Below are positions 48,471 to 60,104 of a DNA stretch of 64,000 nucleotides, one piece after another. Positions within the stretch are counted from its first letter, which is position 1; the number at the start of each line of letters is the position of its first letter. The position numbers and the translations under genes are program-made. The notes beneath the pieces are model-generated. The model was given only the letters and a program-made list of their open reading frames with translations. It was not told the origin of the DNA and did no database searches. Source of the stretch: Synaphobranchus kaupii (lineage: Eukaryota; Chordata; Actinopteri; Anguilliformes; Synaphobranchidae); contig CM056376.1 of assembly GCA_029718625.1 (NCBI GenBank), positions 111,298,259-111,362,258 on the forward strand, in the 5' to 3' direction.

Positions 48471-49544
48471 CTTGTACAGGTGCCCCCCCCCCCCCCCCCC
48501 CTCCCCTATAGTGACAGAAATCTGCATGGCAAGATGGTGCCTGAAACATGGCAGTTTAATCACCTAGCCAGCTGGGCTTTTGTTGTCATTACTTGTTCAA
48601 TCACAATAAAGCCATGAGCTGATTGAGAGGGGAACCCCCCCAGTCCCTCTCCTGTCTGGGGCTCCCAGTATCAGAGCCTCTTAAGCAGGCTGATGGATGG
48701 ATGTGGAGGAGAGAGGGTGGAAGCAGGTGTGTGTGTGTGTGTTCATCTCTGCTGCCTCTCGGTCGGTGCGTGTGTGTGACTTCATGTTAAACTTAATTTT
48801 CTGGTTATTACTGGTTTTTGTTTGTGGTAATGTGCTCAGCTGTACTATAAAAGAGGCCGGGTGATGAGTTTATGTGTGAGGCTGCAAGAAAGCAGAGCAG
48901 AGCTGTTTGCATTGAAGATCCAGTCTGACCAGTTAGCGAATGCGTTAACACACCCACATGACGCAGATGCAAACGCACCGTCGTCCTCTCCAAGGTGAAC
49001 TGAGGTGACAGCAATCACGCGCAGTCAGAGCCGAATGTCGTTTAAGGTCAGGGAAAATTCCATTCATTTAAATTATTTTTTAAAGTTCATTTAATTAAAA
49101 AAAACTTTTTTAACACCATTGTTCTGGAATTTTCTTTATGAACCCTGGTGGCCCCCCTGCCTCTCCCTGGAGCGTGGGAGATGCGGGGGGGGGGGGGGGG
49201 GGGGGTGTAGCCTCGTAACCCCTGGGGGCTCCAATCTCCGTCTCCCTTTGTGTAAAGCATGAGAATGGTGATGTCTGACCCAGCTTATTTTACTCTTTCT
49301 TTCTCTTTCTCTCTCTCATTCTCTCGCTTTCTTTCTCTTTCCATTTTTTCCCCCTCTTTTTTCACTCACTCAATCTCGTTCCTTTTCTCTACCTTTTTTT
49401 CTTTCTCTCTTCCAGTCTTTCTTTCCCTTTCTTTTTCTCTTTCGTCTCTACCCCTCTCTTTTTCTTGTTGTGTTTCTGAGCTCATCTGGCCTTTGTTTGT
49501 CCTGCTGTTTCGTCCACTGTCCTGAACCACCATGTCAGCTCCGC

Positions 49545-49547
<3 letters not shown>

Positions 49548-49583
<36 letters not shown>

Positions 49584-49620
49584 ATGCGCGTGCGTGTATG
49601 CGTGTGTGTGTGTGTGTGTA
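49548..49620. repeat. (GT)n upstream of nfib exon A
   Basis: GT tract of about 73 bp interrupted by acatgcgcgtgcg, located about 140 bases before the exon A acceptor. It is complementary to the (CA)n tract that follows the exon. Confidence 0.95.
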
Positions 49621-49757
49621 TGCGAGTGAGAGAGAGAGAAGGGGTTCCCTGTGTTGAAGTGTGTCTGCAGAGCGGGAGTGTGCCTATGCAGCCGGAGTGT
49701 GTCTGCGCAGTGAAAGTGTGTGTGCTAATCCCTTTCCTCTGTGTTTTTTTATTTCAG

Positions 49758-49811
49758 AGTCCCAGCAGTCAGGAAGTCCCAGTAACAATGAGCCTGGCAA
49801 AAACCCTCCAG
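49758..49811 (+). CDS. nfib: nfib exon A (small 54-bp exon after the DNA-binding exon)
   Basis: This 54-bp exon encodes ESQQSGSPSNNEPGKNPPG. It matches the NFI-B segment just after the DNA-binding/dimerisation domain, where the family has a D/E-S-x-QSGSPS-N-P-x-KNPPG pattern. The acceptor is tttatttcag|A and the donor is CCAG|gtgtgt. It enters and leaves in phase 1, so skipping it would keep the frame. NFI proteins are nuclear, bind TTGGC(N5)GCCAA palindromes as dimers and regulate brain, lung and muscle genes; this exon lies in the linker to the transactivation region. A (GT)n tract lies upstream (49,548-49,620) and a (CA)n tract starts just after the donor (49,829-49,878). The DNA-binding exon is not in the window. 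Paralogue assignment rests on the peptide pattern recalled for the family; the NFI family assignment is firmer. Confidence 0.88.
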
Positions 49812-49843
49812 GTGTGTATACCAGTGCAAACACACACACACAC

Positions 49844-49880
<37 letters not shown>

Positions 49881-51909
49881 CTCTGTCCCACTCTGATGGT
49901 TGGCCGTGCCAGTCAATCTCACCAAACAGAGCCCCCTCCCATTTTCACCCTCACACGTCACATTTTTACTCCCCTCAATAAGACCGCTCTGCACAGCTGC
50001 CCTTAGACGGAGGAGCCTGTAGCGCTCACTGTAGCCTGTGCCACAAAAACCATTAAAGCAACTCAACCCAGCTTTGGGTTCACCTGCAAATCGTCTCTAT
50101 TATGAAACGCGAGTGTAGTAGTTTCGTTTGGCATTGTGTCATTTGACAGCCGTAATTGTCTCCCATCCATACGCGTATTCGCTACGGCCTTTGGCTGCTC
50201 CCACTGTAGATCAGAGACATGCGCCCTCTGCCCCGGCCAGCGATGGAGCTGTACCCCAGCAGTATTGGGGCCTCCAGCAGGGCAGGGTGGATTACCAGGA
50301 GGTTAATTTCTCTGACCCTGGGGGTGTGTAGAAAGCAAAAGGGACACATTAACGGGAGAGAGAGAGAGCATGAACGGGAAGAGGCAGAATGCTTTGGCCC
50401 CACAGACAGGAGAGCCAGCCCCCAGTCCTGGGGAATTGGGCCTTGGTGGGATTAGCCTAGCCTAGCCCCGGCGTGGACGAGGTCACGGCAAAGTTCACGT
50501 TTACTTCCCGAGGGTCACAAAGCAGTGAGCTTAGCGCCTGGCCCTCCGGTGCTTTTTAGGCGAGGAAAAGGTGCGGTTCAGGTGTAAGAAGAGAGAGGGG
50601 AGATGTTCTGTGGAAGGGGGCGGAGCCCTGCGTTCTGCCAGCCCTTCTTTCGCCCACCATAGATCCTCTTAAATCGGGTGCACAACAAGGGCCGATCCGC
50701 TTCAGGATTTCCTGCCTGACTTCTGCTCTTAATTATTTTATTAGCTCGATCATATTTTGATCTGACGTTTGTATAAGCACCCGCTACAGCTGCAGACTGC
50801 AAGTGTATCCTAAAGATTTTACTGTGCTCTAGTACAGGAGGGAACCAGCGTAGTTTATAGAGCTGCCAGAAAACTAAAAACTACACACTTACACTTACAC
50901 ACTCACACTTACACACTCTGGCCCTGTTTCACACTTAATGCAGTCTGAGCCTGTTGCACACTGCCAGGCCTGGAGCAGGCCTTAGGCCTGTAACACACTG
51001 TGTTATCTCTGTTTAGCTGCACCATGTCCTGTATCTGTCAGAGCATCTTTTTTCTCCTGTTTAAGTGCTCATACTCAGTACGGGGGCTTAAGCAGGTTGG
51101 TTTCCCTCAGTGATTTTGCCTTAGTTCCCTGACAGGTCGACGCAGTAAGGAGAGAGATAGGCCTGTAACGCACCCCTGTTTCTTCAGCAGCGTTCGACAT
51201 GCTCCAACAAACCCGTTCTGCTCTCTCTCTCGCTAACCGCCCGTGGCTACTAACGCTACCGCCTGCTCCTAATTAGGGCCGCCCAACAGAAGCCCATGTC
51301 AAATGGCTCCACACAGTGGGAGAGGGCCTGGAACCCGGCCCTGAAGAGAAAGCGTCGGACGCTGTCTTAGCGTGCCGCTGACGGTCTCTGACTCTCACAG
51401 TGTTCATCTGGGGGAGGGGAAGGAGCCCGTCATTAAAACAGTTCATCAGCCAAATACCTTGTCATCATTACAGATAATTTGATGGCTCGCTCGCTAACTA
51501 GCTCAGTCAGAATGTAATATTTACTCAATTCAATATTTTTTTTGACTTTAAAAAAAATGATAAAAATTTGAAAGCCTCAAGCGCAGGGCCTTGCGAATCC
51601 CTGCCAAGTAAAATACAATGGCGGCGGGTGACTCACGGCCTTGGAAGCTGGTTCCTCGCCCGCCCGCCCACCAAGCCGCGTGCACCATTGTGGGAAGTGG
51701 AGTTGGCTGGAATTGGGCCTGGGACAGCCATCCTCTCCACTCCCCCACCCCCCACCCCACCGATTCACAGCCGTAAAAAACGTCAGCATCAAGCCAAGCC
51801 CTGTTGTCAGTGGGGAATCTCTCAGCTTAACAATTGTGTGCCTAACTAGTAATTTTTCCCTTGTTCTCCCCCCCCCCCCCCCCCCCCTCCGTCTCTGCTG
51901 GTTCTCCAG
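49812..51909 (+). other. nfib: nfib intron A-B
   Basis: Intron of about 2.1 kb. It begins with a (CA)n tract and ends with a 20-C run and a short pyrimidine tract. Between them the sequence is mostly unique. A palindromic SalI-like gtcgac lies near 51,137. No exon or recognisable mobile element is seen inside it. Confidence 0.8.
49829..49878. repeat. (CA)n downstream of nfib exon A
   Basis: CA tract of about 50 bp starting 18 bases after the exon A donor. Confidence 0.97.
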
Positions 51910-51978
51910 GTTACCTGGAAGACAGCTTCATCAAATCAGGAGTCTTCAGTGTTTCTGAGCTGGTGCGAGTTTCTAGAA
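51910..51978 (+). CDS. nfib: nfib exon B (69-bp exon, [14 protein letters not shown] motif)
   Basis: This 69-bp exon encodes [20 protein letters not shown] followed by SR and the first base of a Thr codon. The SGVF-x-V-(S/T)EL-(V/I)-x-VS motif is diagnostic of NFI proteins, and the YLEDSF(V/I)KSGVF form is that of NFI-B. The acceptor is ggttctccag|G and the donor is AGAA|gtaagt, close to the U1 consensus. It starts and ends in phase 1, so it is a frame-neutral cassette. The flanks are extreme: a run of 20 C ends 22 bases before the exon, and a run of 19 G begins 7 bases after it, followed by tgggtgggtggg. In RNA these runs are complementary and enclose the exon. No frame disruption is seen here. 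Confidence 0.93.
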
Positions 51979-52228
51979 GTAAGTTGGGGGGGGGGGGGGG
52001 GGGGTGGGTGGGTGGGCTGTGGGGTCCTCTGGCTAGGCTGTGATTAACGTCCGGCAGTGTTGGAACAGAGAGGCTGCAAGTGTCCTCCCTCATGTCCACT
52101 CGATCCCAGAGTCTGTGCACACTGTACAGGGTTAAACAAAACCTTCAAACTCGGCCTGAGATTTATATATACCTGCGTGTATTGTGTGTTTCAGTACGTG
52201 TGTGTGCGTGCGTGAGTATGAGTGTGCC

Positions 52229-52266
<38 letters not shown>

Positions 52267-54322
52267 GTGAGTGAGTTTATGTGTGTATAGTGTGCGTGTG
52301 TATGTTTGTGTGTTAGTGACTCACCTGTAGCTACTGTTCCCCACAGCACAGTTGTGTGCTGAGGTAAAGAAGGGTGTGTGAATCCTTCCCCTGTGGCTGC
52401 AGGATTAGCAGTGTATTTGAGAGCCTGTGGGCTGGCCTGCCTGTCACTGCTTGATCCTCACCAGTGCGGAGAGAGGGACTGTGTTCACTGCAGGGCAGCC
52501 TTTTCTGCATTGTACTAGAATAAGTTGCACAGTACAGCCGGGCCTGTAACACACTCAACACTAAACACACTCGACACTAAACCATGCTCCTGGGCTCCGT
52601 TTATGACACTGAGCCTGTAAAAGATTCAGGGCCTTCTATTCTCTGTGGGTCCCGTTAAACCTTGAACACACTCTGGACATGTTGCACACTTTTGGGCCTG
52701 TTGGCCAGTCTGTAACACACTGAACACCTAACTGTGCACACTGAGTCTGTTATGCACCTGGGCCTGAATCCAGCCTCTCAGTCGTGCCACATTGCATATC
52801 TGTCAGAGCATCTCTCAGGTTTCGGCAGATTAAAGGGGTACACTTCGCCCTTCGTTACTGTTCGGCTGAAGGAATGAGCGCATTCCTGAAACAGAAACGG
52901 AGGCCGCTCTGCTCCGCTACGCGTGCTCTCTCTCCCTAGTGCGTGCCCATGCCGGGCAGGGAAAGGTGTTGCGTCGCGAGGCGTGTAAATAAGCCCCAGC
53001 TGGACGGGGGTGTTCATCTGTGCTGCACTCCCCTCCGCAGGCCAGCGGGCGCAGCTGTCCGCAGGTCGGGTAGCGGTAGCAGAGGAACGCGCGGCAGTCG
53101 GCCCGGGCACTGCCAGGGCAGCTCCCCATAATGGCGCCGGTTAACCTCAAACCACAACAGACGTGGCCTCGGCCCCCGCTCTTTCATCGGCTCCTAAACG
53201 AGGGCGTAATGACTTCAAGAGAGCCGGGAACTTACAAGCGCCTTTTATGACTTTCTCTGCGGCCGGACCGGGCGCTCTGGCAGCCCGACGCAGCGGCCTT
53301 ACTCACCAAAACGCTTGTAAAAAAAGAAAGCTTGGAACAGAACTATGGTTCAGTCCAACTGGAACTTATTTATAGTTGGTTAGAACAAAAGAATATGGAC
53401 GGCGTTCACTGAACAGCCAAACGCTGTCTGTAATTGCTGGTATTTTTTAAACTGGAATAAAATTAAATGCTGTTCAGCAGCTTTTTTTTTTTTTACCCTG
53501 TCCTCTAAGTTTCTGTTTATGATGAGTGAGTGAGTGAGTGAGTGAGTGAGTGAGTGGAGTGAGTGAGTGAGTGAGTGTGTGTGTGTGTGTGTGCGTGTGT
53601 TTAGCTATTTAGTATAGTGGTTTAAGTTAGTTTAGTCGTTTAAGTTAGTTGAGTGAGTTGAGTTGTCAGCGTCAAGTTAGAATGATCAGTAACATGTATG
53701 GGCAAATCTGCAGTGACTTCATAAGTGTCTTTGATTACCAAAGGGAAATACATGTGGGCTTTCCCAATCTTTACCCTCTTGCCACAGCTTGTGTGTCCCG
53801 AAGGTCAGGACACATTGTGCTTTTCACACGGACCCGGCGCTCAGATTGAAAAGATATGAGATGAATCCAAGAATAACACTAGTAATCACAATCAGCTCTG
53901 ATACGCATGAGTGACTGTACCCTGCGCCTTCAGGATGTGACTGATGATGCCCTGTCACGTCGCGGCCAACGTTTGTTTGACGCAAGCCAGGCTTCAACTA
54001 AAACTCCCAGCTCTTGTACATAAACTTGTGATTGTGATATGAATCGCTTGTGGCTTTGGGTATACCTGTTTGTAAATTTGTTGTCAATTTGTCTCCAAGC
54101 AAATTTAAATGGCTGATGGTGATAAAAACGTTTGGATTGAGGGAATTATGAAAATGAGATGATCTTGCTGAGAGCTGTAATAATAATATTTTTTTCCCTG
54201 TATGAACTGCTCTCTCTCTCTGCGGCACGTGAATAATGAACTGGAATGTTGGTGACGACGAAGCCGCTAACAGCACTGTGCGCTAAACTGGACTCTGCCA
54301 CTCTTGTGTCCCACCCCCTCAG
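51979..54322 (+). other. nfib: nfib intron B-C
   Basis: Intron of about 2.3 kb. It begins with a 19-G run, has (GT)n at 52,225-52,262, several short degenerate stretches of the kind cctgtaacacactg-aacac (52,540-52,760) and a (GAGT)n/(GT)n tract at 53,523-53,592. No additional exon is supported. Confidence 0.8.
53523..53592. repeat. (GAGT)n then (GT)n
   Basis: About 13 gagt units, one short, followed by a GT tract, in nfib intron B-C. Confidence 0.95.
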
Positions 54323-54444
54323 CCGCCATAACACACGGAGCAGCGGTAAACTTCTCCATAACCGACATGCCGAGTCAGCCATACTACCACGACTTGAACT
54401 CCAGCGTTGGTCTTCACCGGTCCTCTGTCGTCCCCGCACGGCAG
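54323..54444 (+). CDS. nfib: nfib exon C (PSQPYYHD exon), carries a +1 base
   Basis: The exon continues from exon B and reads T-AITHGAAVNFSITDMPSQ then PYYHDLNSSVGLHR. This matches the NFI-B stretch with VNFPIGEIPSQPYYHDMNS. The acceptor is accccctcag|CC and the donor is GCAG|gtaagg. After the CGG (Arg) codon at 54,418-54,420 the observed frame gives SSVVPARQ, whereas the family shows RSLSSP before a Ser/Lys-Arg-Pro-Lys junction. That RSLSSP sequence appears in the other frame if one C of the CC at 54,422-54,423 is surplus. The exon is 122 bp where phase 1 to phase 2 needs 121. So a net +1 base lies near 54,421-54,423, either a sequencing or consensus error or a real frameshift. Confidence 0.9.
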
Positions 54445-54787
54445 GTAAGGGTCCCCGCCCGCTCCCCGCCCCCCTCCCCCACCCTCACCCTCACATCCCC
54501 CTGCTCTTTTATCTCCTTCCGGTCTGTTCCGTTCTTCCTCTCTGAATATAAACTCTTTATGTGGACTCATATTGTGCGGTGAATGGCTGCTCTACTTAAG
54601 CTACTGTATGTGTTATATAGGCGTGCAACATGAGTACATTTGGCCTTAAAATAAAAATTAAAAATAACGGGTAATAATTTCCAGTGCATTGGACATTTTT
54701 TGAGCATGTGTCAGCACCAAAGTTTTTTTTTTTTTTTTGTTCTTACTATTTTTCTTATTGAGAACTTTTTCTTATTGCTTTCTCCAG

Positions 54788-54907
54788 CAAACGGCCCAAG
54801 ACCCATCGCCACGAAGACAGCATGGAGACCAGCCCGTCGGGCGACTTCTACTCCTCCCCCCAGCTCCCCAGGCAGCGGGAGCAGGCCCTGGCACGAGAGA
54901 GACCAAG
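54788..54907 (+). CDS. nfib: nfib exon D (KRPKT / WHERDQ exon), carries a +1 base
   Basis: The exon starts after tttctccag and reads, in the family frame, KRPKTHRHEDSMETSPSGDF then YSSP. This matches the NFI-B segment KRPKT...E-MEPSPTGDFYPSP. A run of six C (54,856-54,861) then breaks the frame. In the +1 frame the remainder reads SSPGSGSRPWHERDQ, which aligns with the family SSPAAGSRTWHERDQ. The donor is CAAG|gtgagg. The exon is 120 bp where conservation of phases needs 119. The DFY-(P/S)-SP-SS pattern implies five C, so the surplus base lies in this homopolymer. The intron between exons C and D is only 343 bp. In NFI-B this region is a Ser/Pro-rich, probably phosphorylated part of the transactivation domain. 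Confidence 0.9.
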
Positions 54908-55005
54908 GTGAGGAGAGGCAGCTGCTGCAGCTGGGCGTACGGGTGGCCTGCACTGAGCCTTCATTTTGGCCTACGGTTAGCCTACGATGGGCCTATGGCT
55001 ATTGT

Positions 55006-55165
55006 GTGCGTCTGTGTCTGTGTTTGTGTGTCTGTGTGTGCTTTTGCATGTGCGTGCGTTTGTGTGCGTGCGTGTGTGTGCGTGACTGCGTGCGCGTTTG
55101 AGTGTGTGTGTGTGTGTGTGTGTGACTGCGTGCGCGTTTGAGTGTGTGTGTGTGTGTGTGTGTGA
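55006..55165. repeat. GT-rich tract after nfib exon D
   Basis: Interrupted GT tract with two copies of gactgcgtgcgcgtttgagt (55,084 and 55,124), a 40-bp duplication. Confidence 0.92.
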
Positions 55166-56042
55166 GAGGTGTTTATGGGCCTCTGCTGCCCTGTACTGCC
55201 CGTACCTGTAATCTAAGCAGTGCTGCATCAGCCTGTCACTGGAGGAATGTACACTAATAATCTGCAGTGGGAACAGGGCGACCGCATTGTACCTCTGACA
55301 CATGATAGATGTGCTGCTTTGTGTGTGCGCCGCGCGCGCGTGTTTGCGCGTGCCTGTGCGCATGCGTGCGTCTGCGTGAGTGCATGTCTGTGTGTGCGTG
55401 CGTGCGTGCTTGTGTGTGAGACCACCGTAGAGTTACATTCCTTTCTCCGTACAAATGAGCTTGAGCTCAATTGAGTTCTTCTCCACTTCTGAATTTAAAG
55501 GGCCTTTTTCACCATGCACTTGTTTCACTTGATTTGAACCCTCTTGGCGCCGTCGAGAGGAACGATACCCGGAAATGTGCTGCGTCGTTGTTGATTTGTC
55601 AGCGTTCCCGGTTTGTCCATCACTCTACGCTTCTGAACACAGTTATCTTACCTAACCTGTATTCTACACTTTTTGCTTTCAAATAATTTTTCTCATGGGA
55701 TTAGCAGCATGCATTATGTTTAGCTAAGTTTGGCTCTTAAGTTATAATAACAAAGTTTCTCATCAGAGTTCCTGTACCAGCTCAGAGCCCCCCCCCCCCC
55801 TCATTTGAATTACTGTATTGATCCTGAAACAAAGCCCCTTCCTTTGTCTCACTGCAGTATATTTTCCTCACTATATTGCACGGATAAGTTTCATAAAATA
55901 AACTTCATTATTGTACTTTTTTTATTGTGTAACTAACTCAGTCAAAACTGAAGAGGGTTTATGTGCCTGTAATGTAAGTGACTGTAGATCAAAATCTCGC
56001 TACTACCAATCGATGCATTGCACTTATATTTGTCTATAACAA

Positions 56043-56268
56043 GTGTCTCAAACTCAAATCCTGGTGGGCTGCTGTGTCTGCTGGTTTTGTATGTGTTCCT
56101 GAACTTAAGTGCTTAATTTAAACAATTGATTGGCTAAAGCTTGTTCTGTAAAGCTTGATTCTGTACAGCTGGTTTCCAAGGCCTAAATTCGCTCCTGGTT
56201 GAAAGGAAACCCCAAAGACCAGTAGAGACTGCGGCCCGCCAGGACTGGAGTTTGAGCCCCCTGGTCTA
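56043..56268. mobile_element. MITE with ctcaaactc...gtttgagc ends, copy 2
   Basis: Homologue of 18,853-19,072 in the same orientation, inside the nfib D-E intron. Inverted ends are ctcaaactcaaatcctggtg and ccaggactggagtttgagcc. A short internal duplication (aaagcttg-ttctgta, twice near 56,137-56,166) distinguishes it from copy 1. Confidence 0.75.
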
Positions 56269-57748
56269 TAAGATTAGTGTGAAGAGAAAAGCTGCCTGTC
56301 ATGTTGGATAGAATGCCAGGCCTTGTGAGACACTGAGTCAGGCCTGAAACGGTTCCTTGTTTATTAGCTGGTTTAAAAAAAGAAAATGTCAGTGAGGGTC
56401 TGTTTCTAAGACTCTCGTTATTCTGTAGCCACCTGCCACAGCGGGCCTTCGGCGTGTGTTTTATGGCGTTTATGCAGGTACACATATCGGTCTGCCTGTC
56501 GACACCCGGCATGCGTAGCTGGCTGTGGTTCGGCTGGCTCGTACAGTCCCTGCTTGCGAACGCTGTGCTAAATGCTACACTAAATGCTAGGCTAAACGAT
56601 AACGCTATGCTAAATTAAAACGCCGGAAAGTACCCTACAGTGGGCCTGTGATTGAGCTCTGAAATCTATGGCCTAATTTACTCTCAAAGTAATGTCCCCC
56701 AAAATAAGCAAGCTCACTAAATTAAAGGTGTTTGGGAATGCATTGATAATGTTTTTGAATGTGAGCTGCAGGAACTGTAGGAACGATTGTTTGTTTGGGG
56801 AGCTGTTTGTATCCACATACCGGAGTGATAATCTGTGGACATGTGGGGATGGGGGGGGGGGGGCAACAGGTGTGCGCGAGACGGGCAGGTGTGTCGCCGA
56901 TTGTTTGAACCTCTCCTGGATGGACGGGCACCGCCAAGGGCAGCCGGAGCTGGCAGGTGGCCGGCCATTTGTTGTGTCACATGACCGGCAGGTCCCAGGA
57001 GTGCCCGTGAGGACAGGCGGCTGTCGGCAGCGTCGGGGGGTGGGGGGTGATTTCGAGGGGAGAGGGAATCTCTTTGATAGTCTGGGGGGGCTATAACGCG
57101 CGTCTCATTATGACGCGTTGTGGTTGCAGGTCTTTTAATTAAAGGGCTTCCAGGCCCGTGAGCTGAGACTATGTGCTGGCATCTGGATCAGCCTCGGAGC
57201 AGCAAGAGACCCCAAGCGCTTGCCCCGCACAGAATGTTCTTCTGGTGAACCCCCCCCCCCCCCCCCCTCATTTTAATGAGCGTTTCTGGGGTGTCCCGCT
57301 ACCACCACCACCCCCCAGGCTTTGTACAGCAACCTCCACAGAGAGAGAGAGAGAGGGGAGGGGGGCGGGGGTGGAGGGTAGCTAACTGGGTACAGCTAAA
57401 AGATTCCCACTGATATGAGAGGGGTTGTTGGTTTGGCTGTTGGCTTGGCTGTTGGCTGTTGCCTCACAGTTATCCTAGTGCAGAGCCTACTTCCTGACTG
57501 CTCATCCGTATTAATGTTTAGATGTTCAGCTACTCTCCAGGCACTTTTCCCTTGCCACTGTAACCTTTGGCTTGCTCTTGTGGGGATTTAGGCCAGGGTT
57601 TTCTGTGAAGCGTATTGTGACAATTGTTTGTGAAATGCGCTTTATAAATACATTTTTATTCACTTTTGATTTGATGATTTGGCCATATTCACTAATTTCT
57701 TGCCAAGGAAGCATCTTGAATTTAAATTTGAGTGAGAGAGTGACAGTG

Positions 57749-57791
<43 letters not shown>

Positions 57792-58316
57792 TTTCTCCTT
57801 TTGTAAGGAAATCACCGGAGAGAAAAAATGTGAGGAAAAGAAAAAGCAAATGAAATCCATATGAGGCGATTGGAAGAGAGCTTATTCTGTCCCTCCAGAA
57901 TGTTGCTTTTCCTTCTTGCACATGCAACCACACCTATACCCTGCATTCACGGGATGACAGGATGGTCTATACTCTATAAAGGAATTCTTTCATTGTGATG
58001 TTGGCCTACTGGAAATAATTGTCTTTTTTCAGGTTTCTTCACAGTTCAGCTTTACCTCTTGAATCGAGAGAGCGCTCCTATTTCTGGCATGCCACTCTAA
58101 ATTTCTCTCTCACCTCTGGATAAGGTTCTGATAACAAACAGCTGTTTGCAATGAAGAAAAAAAATATTATATATATATAAATATCAGTTTTCAAGATCTG
58201 GGCTTTTCAGAAATTCCTGATCAAGGCTGGTTTTCAAAATGCCAACGCAGCGAGGAAGCTGGAAGCTAGAAGTTCATGATGATTCCTAGGAAAGATCTCT
58301 CCGAGAATGTTTTATA

Positions 58317-58784
58317 CACTGCCTGGCCGTTGCACCCGTCATGCATAGTGCCCACTGTACAAGCCTCTGGAGGCAGTTTTATGATCTGGGGTTGCTTCAA
58401 TTGGTCAGGTCTAGGTCTAGGCTCAACAACGTTATGCAGCAATAAAATGAAGTCAGCTGAGTACCTGAATGTACTGAATGACCATCAATGGGCATATTCC
58501 AGGACGACAATGCCAAGATTCATCAGGCTCAAATTGTGAAAGAGTGGTTCAGGGAGCATGAGGAATCATTTCCACACATTAATTGGCCACCAGAGTCCTG
58601 ACCCTAACCCCATTGAAAGTCTTTGGGATGTGCTGGAGAAGACTTTACGGAGTGGTTCGACTCTCCCGTCGTCAATACAAGATCTCTGCCAAAAATGAAT
58701 GCAACTATGGACGGAAATAAATGTTGAGACATTGCATAAGGTTGTCGAAACAATGCCACGACGAATGCCTGCCGTAATCAAAGC
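58317..58784 (+). mobile_element. Internally deleted Tc1-like element, copy 2, 3' truncated
   Basis: Same family as 32,166-32,708, in the opposite orientation. It starts after TA with CACTGCCTGGCC, jumps within about 20 bases to the catalytic half of the transposase, and follows copy 1 closely (gcccactgtacaagcctctg, tggccaccagagtcctgacc). It ends near aatcaaagc at 58,784, before the 3' terminal repeat. The reading frame is interrupted many times. Sharing the same 5' deletion junction with copy 1 suggests both descend from one deleted parent. Confidence 0.85.
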
Positions 58785-60104
58785 ATACATTTCCCCAGTA
58801 GGTACAGCAGTCTTGCAAAAACTATTTTCTCTAAAACCTATAAAATAAAACAATATTTTTTCTCAAGTATTTAAAAAAAAAAAAGTGGTTGCTTGCTAAA
58901 GGTTAGCGGAGCGCTGTGAACTGCGGTTCGTCTATCAAGCTTTTGTTTCCCCGTGGTTTTGGCATTTCAAACGCAAGTCGCCACCCGAACGGGACGTGCC
59001 GAAAATTCGCTGTCCCGTTCTGCTTTTGTCCTTGGGTGGGAAATACTGGCATGTCCTCCATCAGCATCTAACCCACCCCCCTTCAGAGGGGAAGGAAGAC
59101 GTGGAGACGCCTCGGTAAGATGTTTTACGAGGGGCTTTTTTATGAGACGGCGGTAATTATGGGAGAGAGGAGAGAGGCTGAGCCTCAACGCATCCATTTC
59201 CACAAAACTCTGACAGACGGTGACATGCGCTGTGTGTTGGAGGAGGGCTGGCCTGCACGGATCATTAGCTGCCTCGTCAATTTGTCTCCCTCTCCCTCTC
59301 TTTTTTTTTTTTTTTTGTTTGTTGTTTTTTTTGGGTTAGACGAGACACCAATCTCCTAAAAGCTCTTTTTATAAAAAAGGAAAAAAAAAGCGGCATCTGT
59401 TACCTCAGCCTCCTGCTTTCAATTATATTAGCATCTGTCCCTCTCAGCATTGAGGTACAGTGTGACTGTTTTCACTTTTACCCTCCTTCTGCTGGCCCTG
59501 CAACGCGGCAGGTCGCACGGAGAGAGGATATCGCCTCCCTCTCTTTCACACAAAAAGTCCCCATCTCCCATGATCTCCGATCAAAGCAGCGGGAATGACA
59601 GAGTCGGAACATCCCACACTTTGTACAACCCTTTAATCACAGTTTTACTGTGTCTGCTTTTCCACCAACATTTTCATATTGCAAGAATGAAATGACACGA
59701 GCACTCTAACGTGTGGGAGTGAGGGAGAGATGGAGGAAGAGAATAATTGACAGAGAGAGTGGGGAGAGAATAACTGGATAGGCACAGAACCACCAAGCTG
59801 ACAGTTGATGTTTTTTTTGTTCTTATCCTAGTTGAGTGAGTTTTTTTGTATTAATAATTGTGATAATTTTTTTAAAATTAGTATTTATTGGTAAAACATC
59901 CACCAAGCATTTGTGGGGGCCAATAAAGCTGATTTGAATTTGAGATAGAGAGACACGCTGGTGCTGTGTGTTGTGAACACCCAGCATTTGTGATGCTAAT
60001 AAACTTGGATTTGAATTTGAATTAGAATTTAGAGAGTGAATAAGAGAGTGAGTGACCGTGGTGCTGAAATTGTGCTGTGTCGTGTGTGTCCCCCACCCCA
60101 GCAG

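Larger units (their letters stand above)
54908..60104 (+). other. nfib: nfib intron D-E
   Basis: Intron of about 5.2 kb. It contains GT-rich tracts (55,006-55,165), a MITE copy (56,040-56,270), a cluster of TTGGC words (57,431-57,462), a GA tract (57,751-57,788) and a truncated Tc1 derivative (58,317-58,784). The stretches between are unremarkable intronic DNA. Near 59,930 and 60,000 two similar phrases, caataaagctgatttgaatt and gctaataaacttggatttga, form a short repeat. Confidence 0.75.
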
